A stretch of DNA of 64,000 nt from Leptodontidium sp. MPI-SDFR-AT-0119 (taxonomy: Eukaryota; Ascomycota; Leotiomycetes; Helotiales; Leptodontidiaceae), in assembly GCA_020726505.1 (NCBI GenBank), contig JAHLEZ010000006.1:2542001-2606000 (forward strand), read 5' to 3'. The notes beneath the pieces are model-generated. The model did no database searches. It was not told where the DNA came from and saw only the letters and a program-made list of their open reading frames with translations. Positions within the stretch are counted from its first letter, which is position 1; each line of letters opens with the position of its first letter. The translations under genes and the position numbers were made by a program. Positions 23,070 to 34,196 of this stretch are shown piece after piece.

Positions 23070-24044
23070 ATGGCGCCTAATCTTGCAGTATCCCAGCATG
23101 CGCAGATAAGAGATATGATTATTAGTAAGTTCGCTAACGCTACAATCGCTAGAACTGTACGCTGTAGCACTCGTTCTGTGTAGAAGATACAATCGAACTT
23201 ACGATGCTTTGGAACCACCAAAGCACCTCCGAACGGGGTCGGACGCCGCAGAACAATCACACCCCCTATACTAAGTGCATTACTTGAGTATCTCGTCGAG
23301 AATCCCGAACTATACTAAGATGAGATGGCCAACTTCCTCTACGATGAGTTCGAGGTTCAAGTGACCATTCCCACCATCAGCAGGGCCTTAGCATCGGCGG
23401 GCTGGTCTAGGAAGGCTACGCGTCGTATTATAAAGGAGCGGAACGCCGACCTACGAGACTTCTACCTTCATAATTTATCGGAGTTCCGTTCGTACTACTT
23501 GGTGTACATTGACGAGTCTGGATGTGACAACCGGATTGGGTTCAGGCGGACTGGATGGTCTCCCTTGGGGGTAACGCCTATATAAATTGCTCGCCTGCGC
23601 CGTGACTAAAGGCATCAGATCCTGCCTACTTATACGCAAGATGGCATTCTCTTCGCGTGAGTGTTCGACGGATCAACTGATACCACTGTCTTTGAAGATT
23701 TCGTTGAGCAGCTGCTTTATTATTGCGGCAGGTGGCCGGAGCCAAAGTCTGTCCTGATCATGGATAATGCTTCATTCTACCATTCAGCCAGGATCGAGCA
23801 GCTGTGCAAGGACGCTGGAGTAAAGTTACTCTACCTATCGCCTTACTCACTAGATCTAAATCCTATTGAAGAGTTCTTCGCAGAATTGAAGATGTTCATC
23901 AAACGAAACTGGTAGCATTACACAGACGATCCCGGACAAGACTTCAAAATATTCTTAGAATAGTGTGTGGATACAGTTAGGTCAAGAAAGTCAAGCGCCG
24001 AAGGCCATTTTCAATATTCTGGGATAGCTATTAAAGAGCCGTAA
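23070..24044 (+). pseudogene. Tc1/mariner-type transposase (DD34E), RIP-killed
   Basis: A single continuous frame of 324 codons runs from ATG 23070 (MAPNLAVSQHAQIRDMI) to TAA at 24042-24044, broken only by seven in-frame stops at 23181, 23316, 23583, 23607, 23658, 23913 and 23961. An N-terminal helix-turn-helix region is followed by KAPPNGVGRRRTITPPILS and VTIPTISRALASAGWSRK. The DDE catalytic set is YIDESG, VLIMDNASFY and LNPIEEFF, with 34 residues between the second Asp and the Glu. Stops are TAG, TAA or TGA with no frameshift, so point mutation by RIP is the likely cause. Terminal repeats were not identified by eye. Confidence 0.9.
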
Positions 24045-24134
24045 ATGCAAAACTATAGAAATGTAATCTTAAGAAACCCGCTCTTGCTCCAACTTGTATT
24101 ACTTGGCCTATTTCTTAATATCACGAACAAATCG

Positions 24135-25283
24135 TTATGCGATTCCGCTCTTTATACCCTTATCAATATAGAACTGAGCATTCTGCTCCTCGTAAATCAA
24201 TTCGAGGTCGAGACCTTCATCTAACGTTATGTGATATACCTTCTGGTACTCCATCTTGAGGGATTTATTTGTCACGCGTGTACACTGCCATTCACTGTAC
24301 TTTCTCACAGCCACGTCTAGTTGTCCTGGAATCTCAAGAGGGCTAGAAGGCTTGGAGAGTCCTGTTTCTGTCGACGAGGTGGAGGTTTGAGAGGGCAGAA
24401 CATTAGTGATGTTGATAGGTGGGAGACCAGTCACAGTCGAAGCTATACGTTTCCGCTGCCGTTCTGCATCTTGCTGCTTTTCAGCATAGAGTTGTTCACG
24501 AAAATCGTCCGGTACGTCATCGTGAGTCTCCAGTGTGCCGCCTTGCTCTACGTGCCGAATGAGGCTTTTCAGGTTGTGTGTCTTGAGTTTGTAGTGTCTC
24601 TTGCCGACGTTGTCGCGCCAACAATAAGGTCTAAGGTTGCAAGGTGGCCCAGGACATCGCATGAGGTTGTAAACGTCACGCCAGATTGACGGCTGACTAG
24701 CAGCATCTTCTTCAGCATTAAGCTGCATGGCGCGCTCAGCGAGCATGTATTGAGAGTATCCTCTTTTCGTACTCTGCCGAGTTGATACTAGCCCCCCAGT
24801 CTCTCTGTATTTGAACGATATATCGATCCTGAGTCTCTTTCCAATCAGGAGTAGAGGGCTCCAGCTTTGGAGCTGCTTCTCCAGGATCTTCCAGTCAATA
24901 TCGAGGTTATCGAACCGCTTATTAACATCACGCTCTGTACGATCCGTGACGGATACCGTGACAATCGTTTCGTCCGCGCTAAAACACTTGTTTTGCGGTA
25001 ACTTTCGAGCTGCAAGCTTGTCGAGTCTCGGTCGCAGGACAGTCGTCTAGTAAGTACTGGGAGTGAGGACAAGGTCCGGTTCTGTTTCCTTCGCGATTAG
25101 CTTCTTTTCGACTATTAACTTCCACTCAATAGAGTAATGGATGCAGGTTGGCGGATGCTCATCATAAGCATTGTCCTCGTTCCAGTCAGCTAGCTGCAGC
25201 AGCGGTAGAATGCCTGGATTATGGTGTGGGTGGCCTCGACGAGATGAGGTAACATCGAGGGTATTTGCTCCGTCGAACGACAT
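24135..25283 (-). pseudogene. Repeat-associated fungal ORF, one internal stop, function unknown
   Basis: A single frame of 383 codons runs from ATG 25283 (MSFDGANTLDVTSSRRG) to 24135, with one TAG at 25047-25049 after VLTPSTY. The N-terminal half has LLQLADWNEDNAYDEHPPTC and IHYSIEWKLIVEKKLIAKET. After the stop come DETIVTVSVTDRTERDVNKR, FDNLDIDWKILEKQLQSW, then CPGPPCNLRPYCWRD (Cys/His-rich, possibly metal-binding) and LKSLIRHVEQGGTLETHDDV. The layout resembles proteins scattered in multiple copies in ascomycete genomes, but I know no function. TGG to TAG by RIP is a plausible origin of the stop. A functional start inside the second half (MLAERAMQLNAEED, 24746) is possible. Confidence 0.55.
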
Positions 25284-26149
25284 CTTCTGCAGACGTGTAG
25301 AGTTGCTTGTGGTTGCTTGATAAAGCGTGCAATCTCGACGAAGCTTTCACGATCGCTGGCGGTGGCCACATGTCCGCTTAGCAAGTTTAGCCGAACATTA
25401 GCCGCGCCGATGATTCGCGTAGCCCGAAGGTAACACTAATGAACGATTTTATCGCGACATGCACCTCGAAAGTTGAGTCGTTACATGTTGCCAACGAAGC
25501 TATATGTCCGTGATTTCTACTCTTGGGTAGACTTCAAATATGGTGTTATTCGGTGCTTCTATTCCCGAAAGCCTTCTTGATATACCTTGAAATCGCAAGC
25601 CCCTGCTCAAAGCTGCACTGAGTCCGTTTCCCAGTCGAGCATGTCAAATCCATTTTCACCACGAATCGCCGTAGTGGTGTTTGAGAGAATCGTATTATTT
25701 CTCTCGACATGAGCGGCATTTTACGTCAGTTTCAAGAAAGCGTCTCTGTCTGTGGTTGGATAACTGCCCGTATTTCCTGGCCGACTTGGAGCGACATTGC
25801 GAGTAAGGATCTTATTGTGTAAGAATAGTACTCTATGAGTCTCGGCTTGGTTTGGTTAATGAGATCGTATACTATAACATCGAAAGCAATCTGGCACTGC
25901 AACTTGCCTTTAAAGGACTCGTCTTGCAGGGTACTCTTGACGCAGCGGGCTAGGTGGACTGAATGTGAACTAGGCTATGTATAATATACAAGTATTTTGT
26001 GTAATCGACACTGTACAATAATTAGTTATCAGATCAACGAAATTCATAGATCCTCAAGAAAGTATCGTCTCTATGTTTACGTTGTCTCCTCGGTCACTTC
26101 CCCAGATTCTGAGCCTGCCTGACTAGTCCTCCGATTTCGTGCAGGAAAT
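25284..26149. other. Intergenic region inside the NLR block, no gene seen
   Basis: No protein-like ORF or RNA is recognised. This fills the gap between the interrupted ORF and dispersed repeat copy B. Confidence 0.35.
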
Positions 26150-26251
26150 AGAGACGGCCCGTTCCGGCATAAGCCAAAAGTGGACGAGGTGGTCCGTGCT
26201 CAGATTATCTCTAAGCGAAACGGGGCGAAGCCGATTTTGCAAGCTACTGTA
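26150..26251 (-). repeat. Dispersed repeat copy B (inverted relative to copy A)
   Basis: The reverse complement begins TACAGTAGCTTGCAAAATCG and ends GCCGGAACGGGCCGTCTCT, aligning end to end with 19198-19299. Together A and B form inverted repeats about 6.9 kb apart, enclosing the NLR, transposase and repeat-associated ORF. Confidence 0.75.
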
Positions 26252-26765
26252 CCACAATCGCATGGTTCTCATTGAGCTTCATCGGCTTTCGAAGTATGAA
26301 CACTGCTCCAACCATCTCGCCGATAAACTTCAAAGAAAATTGGAATACAGCTGACGTCAGTATGGCTCGCAACAGCAAATCCGCTGGAGCGATGGATAGG
26401 AGATACGCAGCTAACAGCGCTGCATGAAGTTGGGCGATATTCTTATAACTGATGAGGCGAACAGACGCGATGATAATACCGGTGATGTAAAACTGTGCCC
26501 AAAGGATGCAAGCTAAGATTGTGACTTCTACCCAGCGGTGTATCAATGATTCAACAAACACATCCTCTCGATGTGGAGTTGACCAGTTGAAAAATGTCAT
26601 ATTGATTTGAGACCAGTTTGTTACGGTTTTGATTGGAAAGAAAAGCAAAATCGTCGAGAAACAAATGTACTTTAAGCAATCTATTTTTGCATCTCTTGGC
26701 TTTCCTTTGTAGAGCAATTCCGCATTCCATAGCTTTGTTCCATGCCAGGATGTACCCACGGTCAA
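26244..26765 (-). pseudogene. Multi-pass membrane protein ORF, apparently truncated by repeat B
   Basis: A 173-codon ORF with at least three hydrophobic segments: YICFSTILLFFPIKTV, TILACILWAQFYITGIIIAS and LHAALLAAYLLSIAP, plus a fourth weaker one at MVGAVFIL. Its stop codon (26244-26246) and last two or three residues lie inside dispersed repeat copy B, so the original 3' end may have been displaced by the repeat. The layout resembles the transmembrane part of small fungal integral membrane proteins, but I cannot name a family. Upstream exons were not found. Confidence 0.4.
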
Positions 26766-27140
26766 GGCTAGCTTTTTATTGACCTTGTCAAAGATATGCT
26801 GTATACCTAGGTTAACTTAAGAAGGAATGTTTCAACCTTTGATCTATATTGGAGAGATGTATAGATGCGTATTGTGATTCAATGGTATGAAAGCCTTAAG
26901 AAACGTTGTGTCGTGGTTTAACTTTTCCAAAACTAAGGTAAGTTCAAGGCTTGATTGCCGTGATGTGCGAAATACATTTACGTTAGACTGAACTTGTCTT
27001 TTTTACCTGGTTCCGTTTTTGTACTTGGACGTGAGCGGCTGCTGCTCTAACCTGAGCCAAGGGTGAGCGACCTGAGTGTATGGCAGAGTCAGCTTGAGCA
27101 TGTATTCAGAGGCTATTCTAGTTCCCTATGGGCCCGTTCT

Positions 27141-27173
<33 letters not shown>

Positions 27174-28284
27174 TACTTTCCGACATCTAATTGATTTCGC
27201 TTAAAAAGTCTCGATTCGGTGCGTAGTGTCTGCATGCGCTTCTGATGCACGAGTTCACTCCGAACTCTATTACAGACAAGGCAGAAATCAAAGAACAAGG
27301 AATTGATTAGTCGTGGTTTTCATCAGATCACACTTAGCACGGTCAAAATCATATCCTGTAGAGCCCCCATGAGCAGTTGTGCGCGACGAAACCCACCTTC
27401 CTATTTTCATAGCTGCTGACAAGGCTGCAAGATACTCCAACAGTTTCAAGTCTCAGGAGATCTCGATTGTGGTAATCGTGCGCCGAAGATGCCGTCAAGC
27501 GTACAATAGATGCAACTTCCTTGTCATGTCGACAACACAGGCAGCTCGAACCGTGTCAGTAAGAACGGCTGGCGAGTCAGCCGGTCATCCGGGGATAGCT
27601 CCAACAGAATAAGAATATTTTGCAATAGATCTGCCATGCTATGCAGCACTTCAATGTGAGGAGACATGATTTCAAGGTGGGTGGGGCCTTCGCTCGTTCG
27701 CACAACACGAGCACGAATCCCCGATAACCACCCCACCCGCGGGATCCGCATCCCAACCTTCTTGCTGCAGCATGCATCGGCCAAAATTCCAGAAGCGATT
27801 GTACTGTATGTGCGCACAAGTTTCACAATCGCGGGATGGTTTGCGTTGCACGCCTCACTTGCAGACCTCATGTTTCGACTCACCCGACTGGTTTTATATT
27901 TCTTGTGTGACCCGAAACGTGAGGATGCTTCCTTCACCTGATAACGTGAGCGACCCTTTCTAAGCAACATCACCACTGCCAACAAAACTGAGGGATTCAA
28001 TTCCCTGTCGCCTTCCCCCGAAGATCTCCACGGGGAGTGCAACATATAAGGATATTATGACTGAGACCATGTCTCATCGTACTGTCGTACCGCATGTGCA
28101 GCATGCATGGTGTTCTGGAAGCAAATGTGGACAGCCTCCCTGGTTGTGATATTGCGATGTATAAGGACGCCGTCACTCCATTGATCGGGGAACAGAAAGA
28201 CAAGTGTTATCTTACTACAATCCCCCCTCCTTTAGTCAACACGCACAACGAACAGCGAAGACTCCATGCTCTTAGCATTGCATC
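26766..28284. other. Intergenic region with poly-C tract, no gene seen
   Basis: It holds the 31-nt C homopolymer at 27143-27173 and several ORFs (for example 27524-28045 minus) without recognisable domains or codon signal. The last 200 bases presumably hold the promoter of the gene starting at 28285. Confidence 0.4.
27143..27173. repeat. Poly-C homopolymer, 31 nt
   Basis: Thirty-one consecutive C residues lie in otherwise mixed sequence. Such a long C tract is rare; the length is sensitive to polymerase slippage and to sequencing error. Confidence 0.9.
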
Positions 28285-30363
28285 ATGTTTGTCTTGTACT
28301 TCATAGCTGCCCTCACTTTGGCCACTTGCTTCAACTCCGTTGCTGCAGACCTTGCTACTTTGAATAGTAATCTTCGAGTCCGCAATGCTCCCGGCGGATC
28401 CTCCACAGACACATTAAGGCTTTTTCATCGGTCGCTCTCTGCCGCAACTCTGACGAGAGATACGGGCACAGTGTTCAAAAATAGCACGTCCCTAGACACG
28501 AGCTGGAATGGTGCGGTTCTATTCAGTGTGTCCGGGTACGTACATAATATTGCTGAGAACGACCCTTATGCCTACGAATCGTTTTTCTAACGTTTCCTCA
28601 GAGAAATCGAAAATGAGAGTAGCAATGCCACTCTTTCCGCCGGCGTGGAGATTGTCTGTACAACTTGTTACATTAAAGGCCTTGCTACTGCGCAATTTAC
28701 GATCAATGGAAATTTCAATTTCAGTCAAGCATTTGATAACGTCACCTCCGAAATCGCGGGTGAAATTGGAAACTTTTCCACAGCAGTTGTTGACTATGTT
28801 CAGAAGACAATCAACGATACAACAACAAATATACGGAAGGATGGGTTGGACATCGATGATTTTGATTTCCCGCCCATTGAAATTGATTTCGACATTGATA
28901 TTCCCGACATCCCAGAGTGTGAACTCGAATTCCAATTCGATCAGATGGAGCTGTACATGCAAGTTGACACTATCTTGTCTAGCGGCGCCACCTATACTAT
29001 CAATCTTTATACATCAAGGACCCCAATAGGCTTCGCTGTCGGGGATGATTTAATGATCGGCATCGTCTTTACTGTTGACCTGATCATTGCCGTAGAGACT
29101 GAGATTGATATCAGCAGCGGCTTCCACATTCAACTCAACGACGGAATCGCTATCAACATCCCGATCTTCAACCATAATGTATCGAGTATAACCTTGTGAG
29201 CTAATCTCTCTTCCCTCTTCCGAAAACTAAGTTATTCTAAATGAGATATACTAACATCGCCATCTCCTAGCAACGGGGGTAACTTCGAGTTCCTCCCTGT
29301 GACAATCAAAAACGCCGGCGTCATTCTCACTGCCATTCTCCGCATCGGTCTAAAGGCTGGCCTTGAATTGTCAACACCAGACGAAATCAGCGACCTGTCT
29401 GTCCTGAAGGTTGCTCAGGTGGAAGTCAGTACGGGCGTCGAAGCGGGCGTCTGGGTTGACATTGCGCAGTTCAAGACCAATATAACAGCCGCTCCGGCAA
29501 CCAATGGGAACACCTGCGAGCTGCGCGTCATCGAGGAATACGTAATGGCTCTCGGAGCGAATGCTGGAGCTACACTAGCGATCGGAACTCACGCCTGGGG
29601 TCCCGAGCTTGAAACCAACACCCCAATCTACTACACTACGCTTGCAAATGTGTGTGCTGTAAGTAAAAGTGCGACTGCAACCACGGGGGCAACGAGTCTT
29701 ACCGCCGCTATCAAAGTGCGGGATGGTCTGGAGACGACGACAACTGTCACCGAGGTAACATACACAGCTACGAAATGCCTCTCGACTGGATTAGTGAATT
29801 GCCCAGTCTCGCTGCAGACGACTTCGAAGAACAAGGTGACGAAGACCTTGACAGCTACCGTGACCTCGGGCGCTGAGGCAGTATTTACAGCGGAGAACAC
29901 TATCGTCAGTACCATCGCTTTTGGTACGAATGCCTACAAGATGAGTGCCACTAGCGGCAGTCCTGTGTCGTATATTCCAAAGCCAACCAAGGAAGGTGGA
30001 GCAACCCAAGAAGGTGGAGGTGGAGGTGGTAACGTCTTCAATGGAGAGACGGGAGGAGTGAGTAACAAGACCATCATTGGTGTAAGCGTCGGCCTTGGCG
30101 TACCGGTATTGATTGGTATCATCGCTGGTCTTGTGTAAGTTCCAGTCTTTTCGGTTATACCTTTCTTGCTGTGCATATACTAATTACTCAATCTCAACAG
30201 CTACTTCTGTAAGCACAAGCGATCTGCTTCTACCAAGAATGCGGAGCCGACCTACCAGGGTCAGCAGGGTCTTCAGACTCCTCAGCCGAACACCCCTTGG
30301 TCAGACGTGTCGGGCAAGAAGTCGCCTAATATTACTGTGACCGAGTATCAACGACACTCTTGA
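28285..30363 (+). CDS. Predicted secreted type I membrane protein, four exons
   Basis: Proposed join 28285..28535, 28602..29195, 29271..30134, 30201..30363 (623 aa); introns are 66, 75 and 66 bp, all GT-AG and frame-consistent. The protein opens with a signal peptide (MFVLYFIAALTLATCFNSVAA). A long ectodomain follows with many N-glycosylation sequons and an unusual acidic/Pro stretch (DIDDFDFPPIEIDFDIDIPD). A second beta-rich half follows from PVTIKNAGVILTAILRIG. Near the C-terminus a Gly-rich linker leads into one transmembrane helix, IGVSVGLGVPVLIGIIAGLV, then a basic cytoplasmic tail KHKRSAST ending TEYQRHS. This layout fits a cell-surface or wall-associated protein. I cannot name the ectodomain family. 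Confidence 0.85.
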
Positions 30364-31282
30364 GTCAAATTATGGATGTCGGTCATGATCCGATGAAATG
30401 GTGTTATAATTTATCATGAAGTTATGATGGACAGGGATTTCAAATTTCAAATTTTACCAGGGATGATATGATGAACTATTTCGGTATATTTCTTTCTATC
30501 AGCGAGTCGAATGGATTGGGCTTCTAGAGTACGGAAGTTCTACCATTCCGTGGATTCAGAATTTCCCAAGATGTATTGTACGAACGGCAGGTCAATATCA
30601 GTTGAGACGGAAGTCAAACACTAGGCAGATACAAGGCTGCTACTATTCAGATCACATTTCTCGCTCGTCACTGAATTGATTTCATAGAATTTCGTTTGCA
30701 TGCTAAAGATTCTGTCGCTTGTCAAACTGAATGCTCCGTGTTCTGGACCTCATCTGGCACGGAGACGCTGGTGTTGGGATTAAGCATAGCTTGATGCAAG
30801 TGCATCCGCCTCTTTCTAAGGTATCACGAACATCCTCATCTGTCTTCTCAGTTAACATTCAATTGTTTGAGAAGTGTCAATTTGGTTCATGAAGTCTCCA
30901 GCGCATACGCCACCAGCACCGAACAGTTTGCAATTGTCAACCAATAAATCCAGCTTGTCAACGCCAAGCTGCTGAAAACAAGTGGCGCGAATAGCCGGGT
31001 CTAGAAACACTCCTCTGCATGAAGCTGAACATTCAGGAGCAGCACATTGCATACGGTGTTCGCTTGGATCCCCAAATATTTTTCTCGTCTTCTCACCTCT
31101 CATCTTTCCGTACCTTATTTCAAACTACTCAGAGGAGTAAATACCAGCACCACAATCTCAGAACCTCAAGCCAGGGATAGATACTGTAACCCTCCGGCTA
31201 ACCCACCACAGCCTTCCTTCCATCTATCTCATCTCTCGCATAGCATCATATCAAAACAAATTCCCAATCCCACGCAATCATT
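30364..31282. other. Intergenic region, no gene seen
   Basis: This is the downstream flank of the membrane protein gene and the upstream flank of the second HET gene. No supported ORF or RNA. Confidence 0.4.
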
Positions 31283-34196
31283 ATGCCGCTCTCTCCACCA
31301 ACTGTCGGCGCACCGCCCAGCTTCGGCGGCTCCCCAAACTGCTTCAACGACTGTCCAGTCTGCTACTCAATCACGGAAACTAACATTCAGCGAATGCGAG
31401 CTGGTGAAGAAATCGTGCTTGGTACATGGGCGCAGTTCCTCGCGTTCGCGTTCGCGGTCGCGAGCACGGATGGAGAGGGAGAGATGGGTGCTTGTGCGTT
31501 GTGTTTGAGGCTGGTGGGGCAGATTGTGTTTGTTGAGGGGAATGCGGTACGTTATTGGTAGTTTCTAGTTATTAGTTCTAGCTTCTAGCGCCTGGTTTAT
31601 TTTTTAAGCTTGGGTTTTGAAGTTCTATGATTAATTGATGTGTGATAGGTCTATCTCAATGGAGCAACTATCTCTATGCTCTTTGACAAGAGGAAGGTCA
31701 AGAACTCTAGTAGATATCTAACGCTGCTATCTTTTAAGATCTCGAATCCGGAGAGGGATATGTGGAAGGATCAGGCTTTTCGGGAAAAGCATCTCAAGGA
31801 GGATCCGGAGAGGTTCAAGGACATCGAGACTTGGAAACAAACGCGTAGTTACACATACCACATGGCGTTCTATACGAATGGTAAGTTTCACAAACTCGAA
31901 TTGAATTCTTTGTCGGGGAAAATTCGATTCTGAAAATGGAATTACATTTACTGACCCCATTCAAGGCGGTCCAACTGAGCACTACGTCCAACAGCGAATG
32001 GCCAGCCCGCAAGTAGCCACCGAAGAAGCATTCGCCTCAGCTCGGAACTGGATCAAAGAATGTTTTCAAACGCACTCCAACTGCCCTAAAGCCACGAACG
32101 GCGTTCTTCCAACGCGAGTCCTCGACCTCACCATGTTAAGCGAACTGCTAGACATGATCCAACTGAAAGAAACGACCCAAGGAGAAACAGGGCAGTACGT
32201 CGCGTTAAGTTACTGCTGGGGGCCCGACGGCCAAGCAAAAACGTTAACGCATGCAACAATCCGGGAGTTCAAGAACGCGATTGTGGTAAGGGAGTTACCG
32301 CAGACATTGCGAGATGCAATCCTCGTCACGCGCAAACTGGGCATTCGATATCTTTGGATCGACGCCCTATGCATCATCCAAGATTCTGATTCAGATAAAG
32401 CGAGAGAGCTTACGCAGATGCCGAGTATATACAAGAACGCTCTTCTGACAGTCTCTGCGGCTATTGCTGAGGATTGTGAGAAAGGGTTCTTGCATGATCG
32501 ACCGCAAATCGTGAAGGAGATTGATCAGTCGTTTTGTGTGCCTCTGATTTGGGATGTGAGACAGCCGGATGGTGAGTTGGGGACTGAGGTTTGGCTTTGT
32601 CCAGATGAGGATCGGGGGTTCAAGATCAAGGATTATGATGAGGAGGTTATTGAGTCGAGGGGGTGGACTTTTCAGGAGGCTTGGCTGTGAGTATTGACAT
32701 TATATTCTCTTTGCGCTACCTCAAGGGTTTCTGGCACTTGGCTTCATCCTCTCCTCCACACTCACCACTAGGTAACCTTCCTCACTGACGCTTACGTCAC
32801 ATAGAGCTCCACGCCTTCTCATCTATGGAACAGGCCAGGTAACGTGGCGCTGTCTCAGCTGCAGCCACACACATGGTCTCCAGGAAGAGGCGTCAGAGAA
32901 AAGGACATTCGGTCTCCACGGCCGCTCAGTAATGCCACAATACCAAGACCGCGAGCGATTTTTCCTCGACCCCCTTCAAAACCTAACATCCTCACTCCAC
33001 CAAACCAAACTCGACCTCCCAGAAAACGCAAACTATCCGCTTTGGTTAGAAGGCTGGCTCATTATCGCCTCGCACTACAGTCGTCGACAAGTCTCATTCA
33101 AAACAGATAGACTGCCTGCCCTATCGGCTATCGCATCGGAATTCTATCGCTTGCATTTCGATCAATACCTTGCTGGTCTGTGGAGGAGGAGTCTTCCCTG
33201 GGCACTGCTGTGGTATTGCATCCCCGACAAGCCAACCTCGGGACCCATGAATGTCCTGCAAAACACCACGGTGGGAGAAGAGGGTGAAGATGTGAAGAGT
33301 AACCAGAGGCATCTCGATCACCTCACCATGCCACAGGTCTACGATTTAGCCACGAAGTTCAACAGGTTCACTAGCATAGAACATTTCCAGAAACGGCCGC
33401 CCCGACAAGTTCAGACGAAAACGAATTTGAATTCGAGTGCAGTGAGTGACGATGTGTATATCGCGCCAACATGGTCCTTCATCGCCGTCAACTCAGGCGT
33501 ATCCTTTGCATCTCATGAATGGGATGGTCCTCACCACTCACTCATCAAAATCCACACCGCGTCCACAACGCCCAAATACGCAAACGTGCCATATGGACAA
33601 GTACTCAACGGAAATATCACGCTCACTGGCCCCATGCAGAGTTTCTCCGCGCTGATGAAATTCTGGCTTTCTTCGTGGTGACAGATAGTGAGGAATGGCC
33701 GCATATTTTCTGGGATTACATAGTGGCAGATGATTCGAGGCTGGGGAATAAGGTGCTGGCTCCGTATATGGAGAGGCAGAAGGATGAGGTGGTGAGGGCT
33801 GTTAATACGCAGCTTGCGGTGAGGGAGAGGGTTACGAAGAGGATGTTTGGGAATGGTGAGATTATTCCGAAGGCTGAGGAGAGGAATATACGTCCGCCGC
33901 CGGATAAGGGGACTTTTGCTCCTGATACTCATGATGGAAACGCAGGTGCTGTTGGCGGATTCCGTGATTTGTACTTTCTTGAGGTGACTTGGACGGAGAC
34001 GCCGAGGGGCCTGGTGCTTGTTAGGAGGGGGAAGGGAGATGACGGGATGGAGGTGTTTCAGAGGGTTGGGTTCTTTAATTTGGCGAGGCATAAGTATGAG
34101 GAAATGGATTGGAGGATGAGAGGGACGGAAGATGCGGGGAGGAGGGATTGGGATTGGTATGCGGGGTTGAGGATGTACACTCTTAGGATTGTTTGA
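31283..34196 (+). CDS. HET-domain protein, five exons
   Basis: Proposed join 31283..31546, 31649..31880, 31966..32686, 32805..33640, 33685..34196 (854 aa). The N-terminus is Cys-rich (NCFNDCPVC, GACALCLRL). The HET domain shows YVALSYCWGPDGQ (residue ~243), ELPQTLRDAILVTRKLGIRY LWIDALCIIQDSDSDK, MPSIYKNALLTVSAA and ESRGWTFQEAWL, then across intron 4 APRLLIYGTGQVTWRC. These are classic HET blocks, so the first four joins are solid. The last junction is less certain: the frame must change near 33640, and a 44-bp GTTTCT...TGACAG intron with a CTGAT branch site restores it. A true frameshift is the alternative. Predicted role: incompatibility-type cell death. Confidence 0.87.

Noticed and set aside
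27524..28045. 173-codon minus-strand ORF and overlapping plus ORF 27666-27941
   Set aside because: No domain, signal or membrane feature, and both strands are open over the same stretch, so no strand can be preferred.
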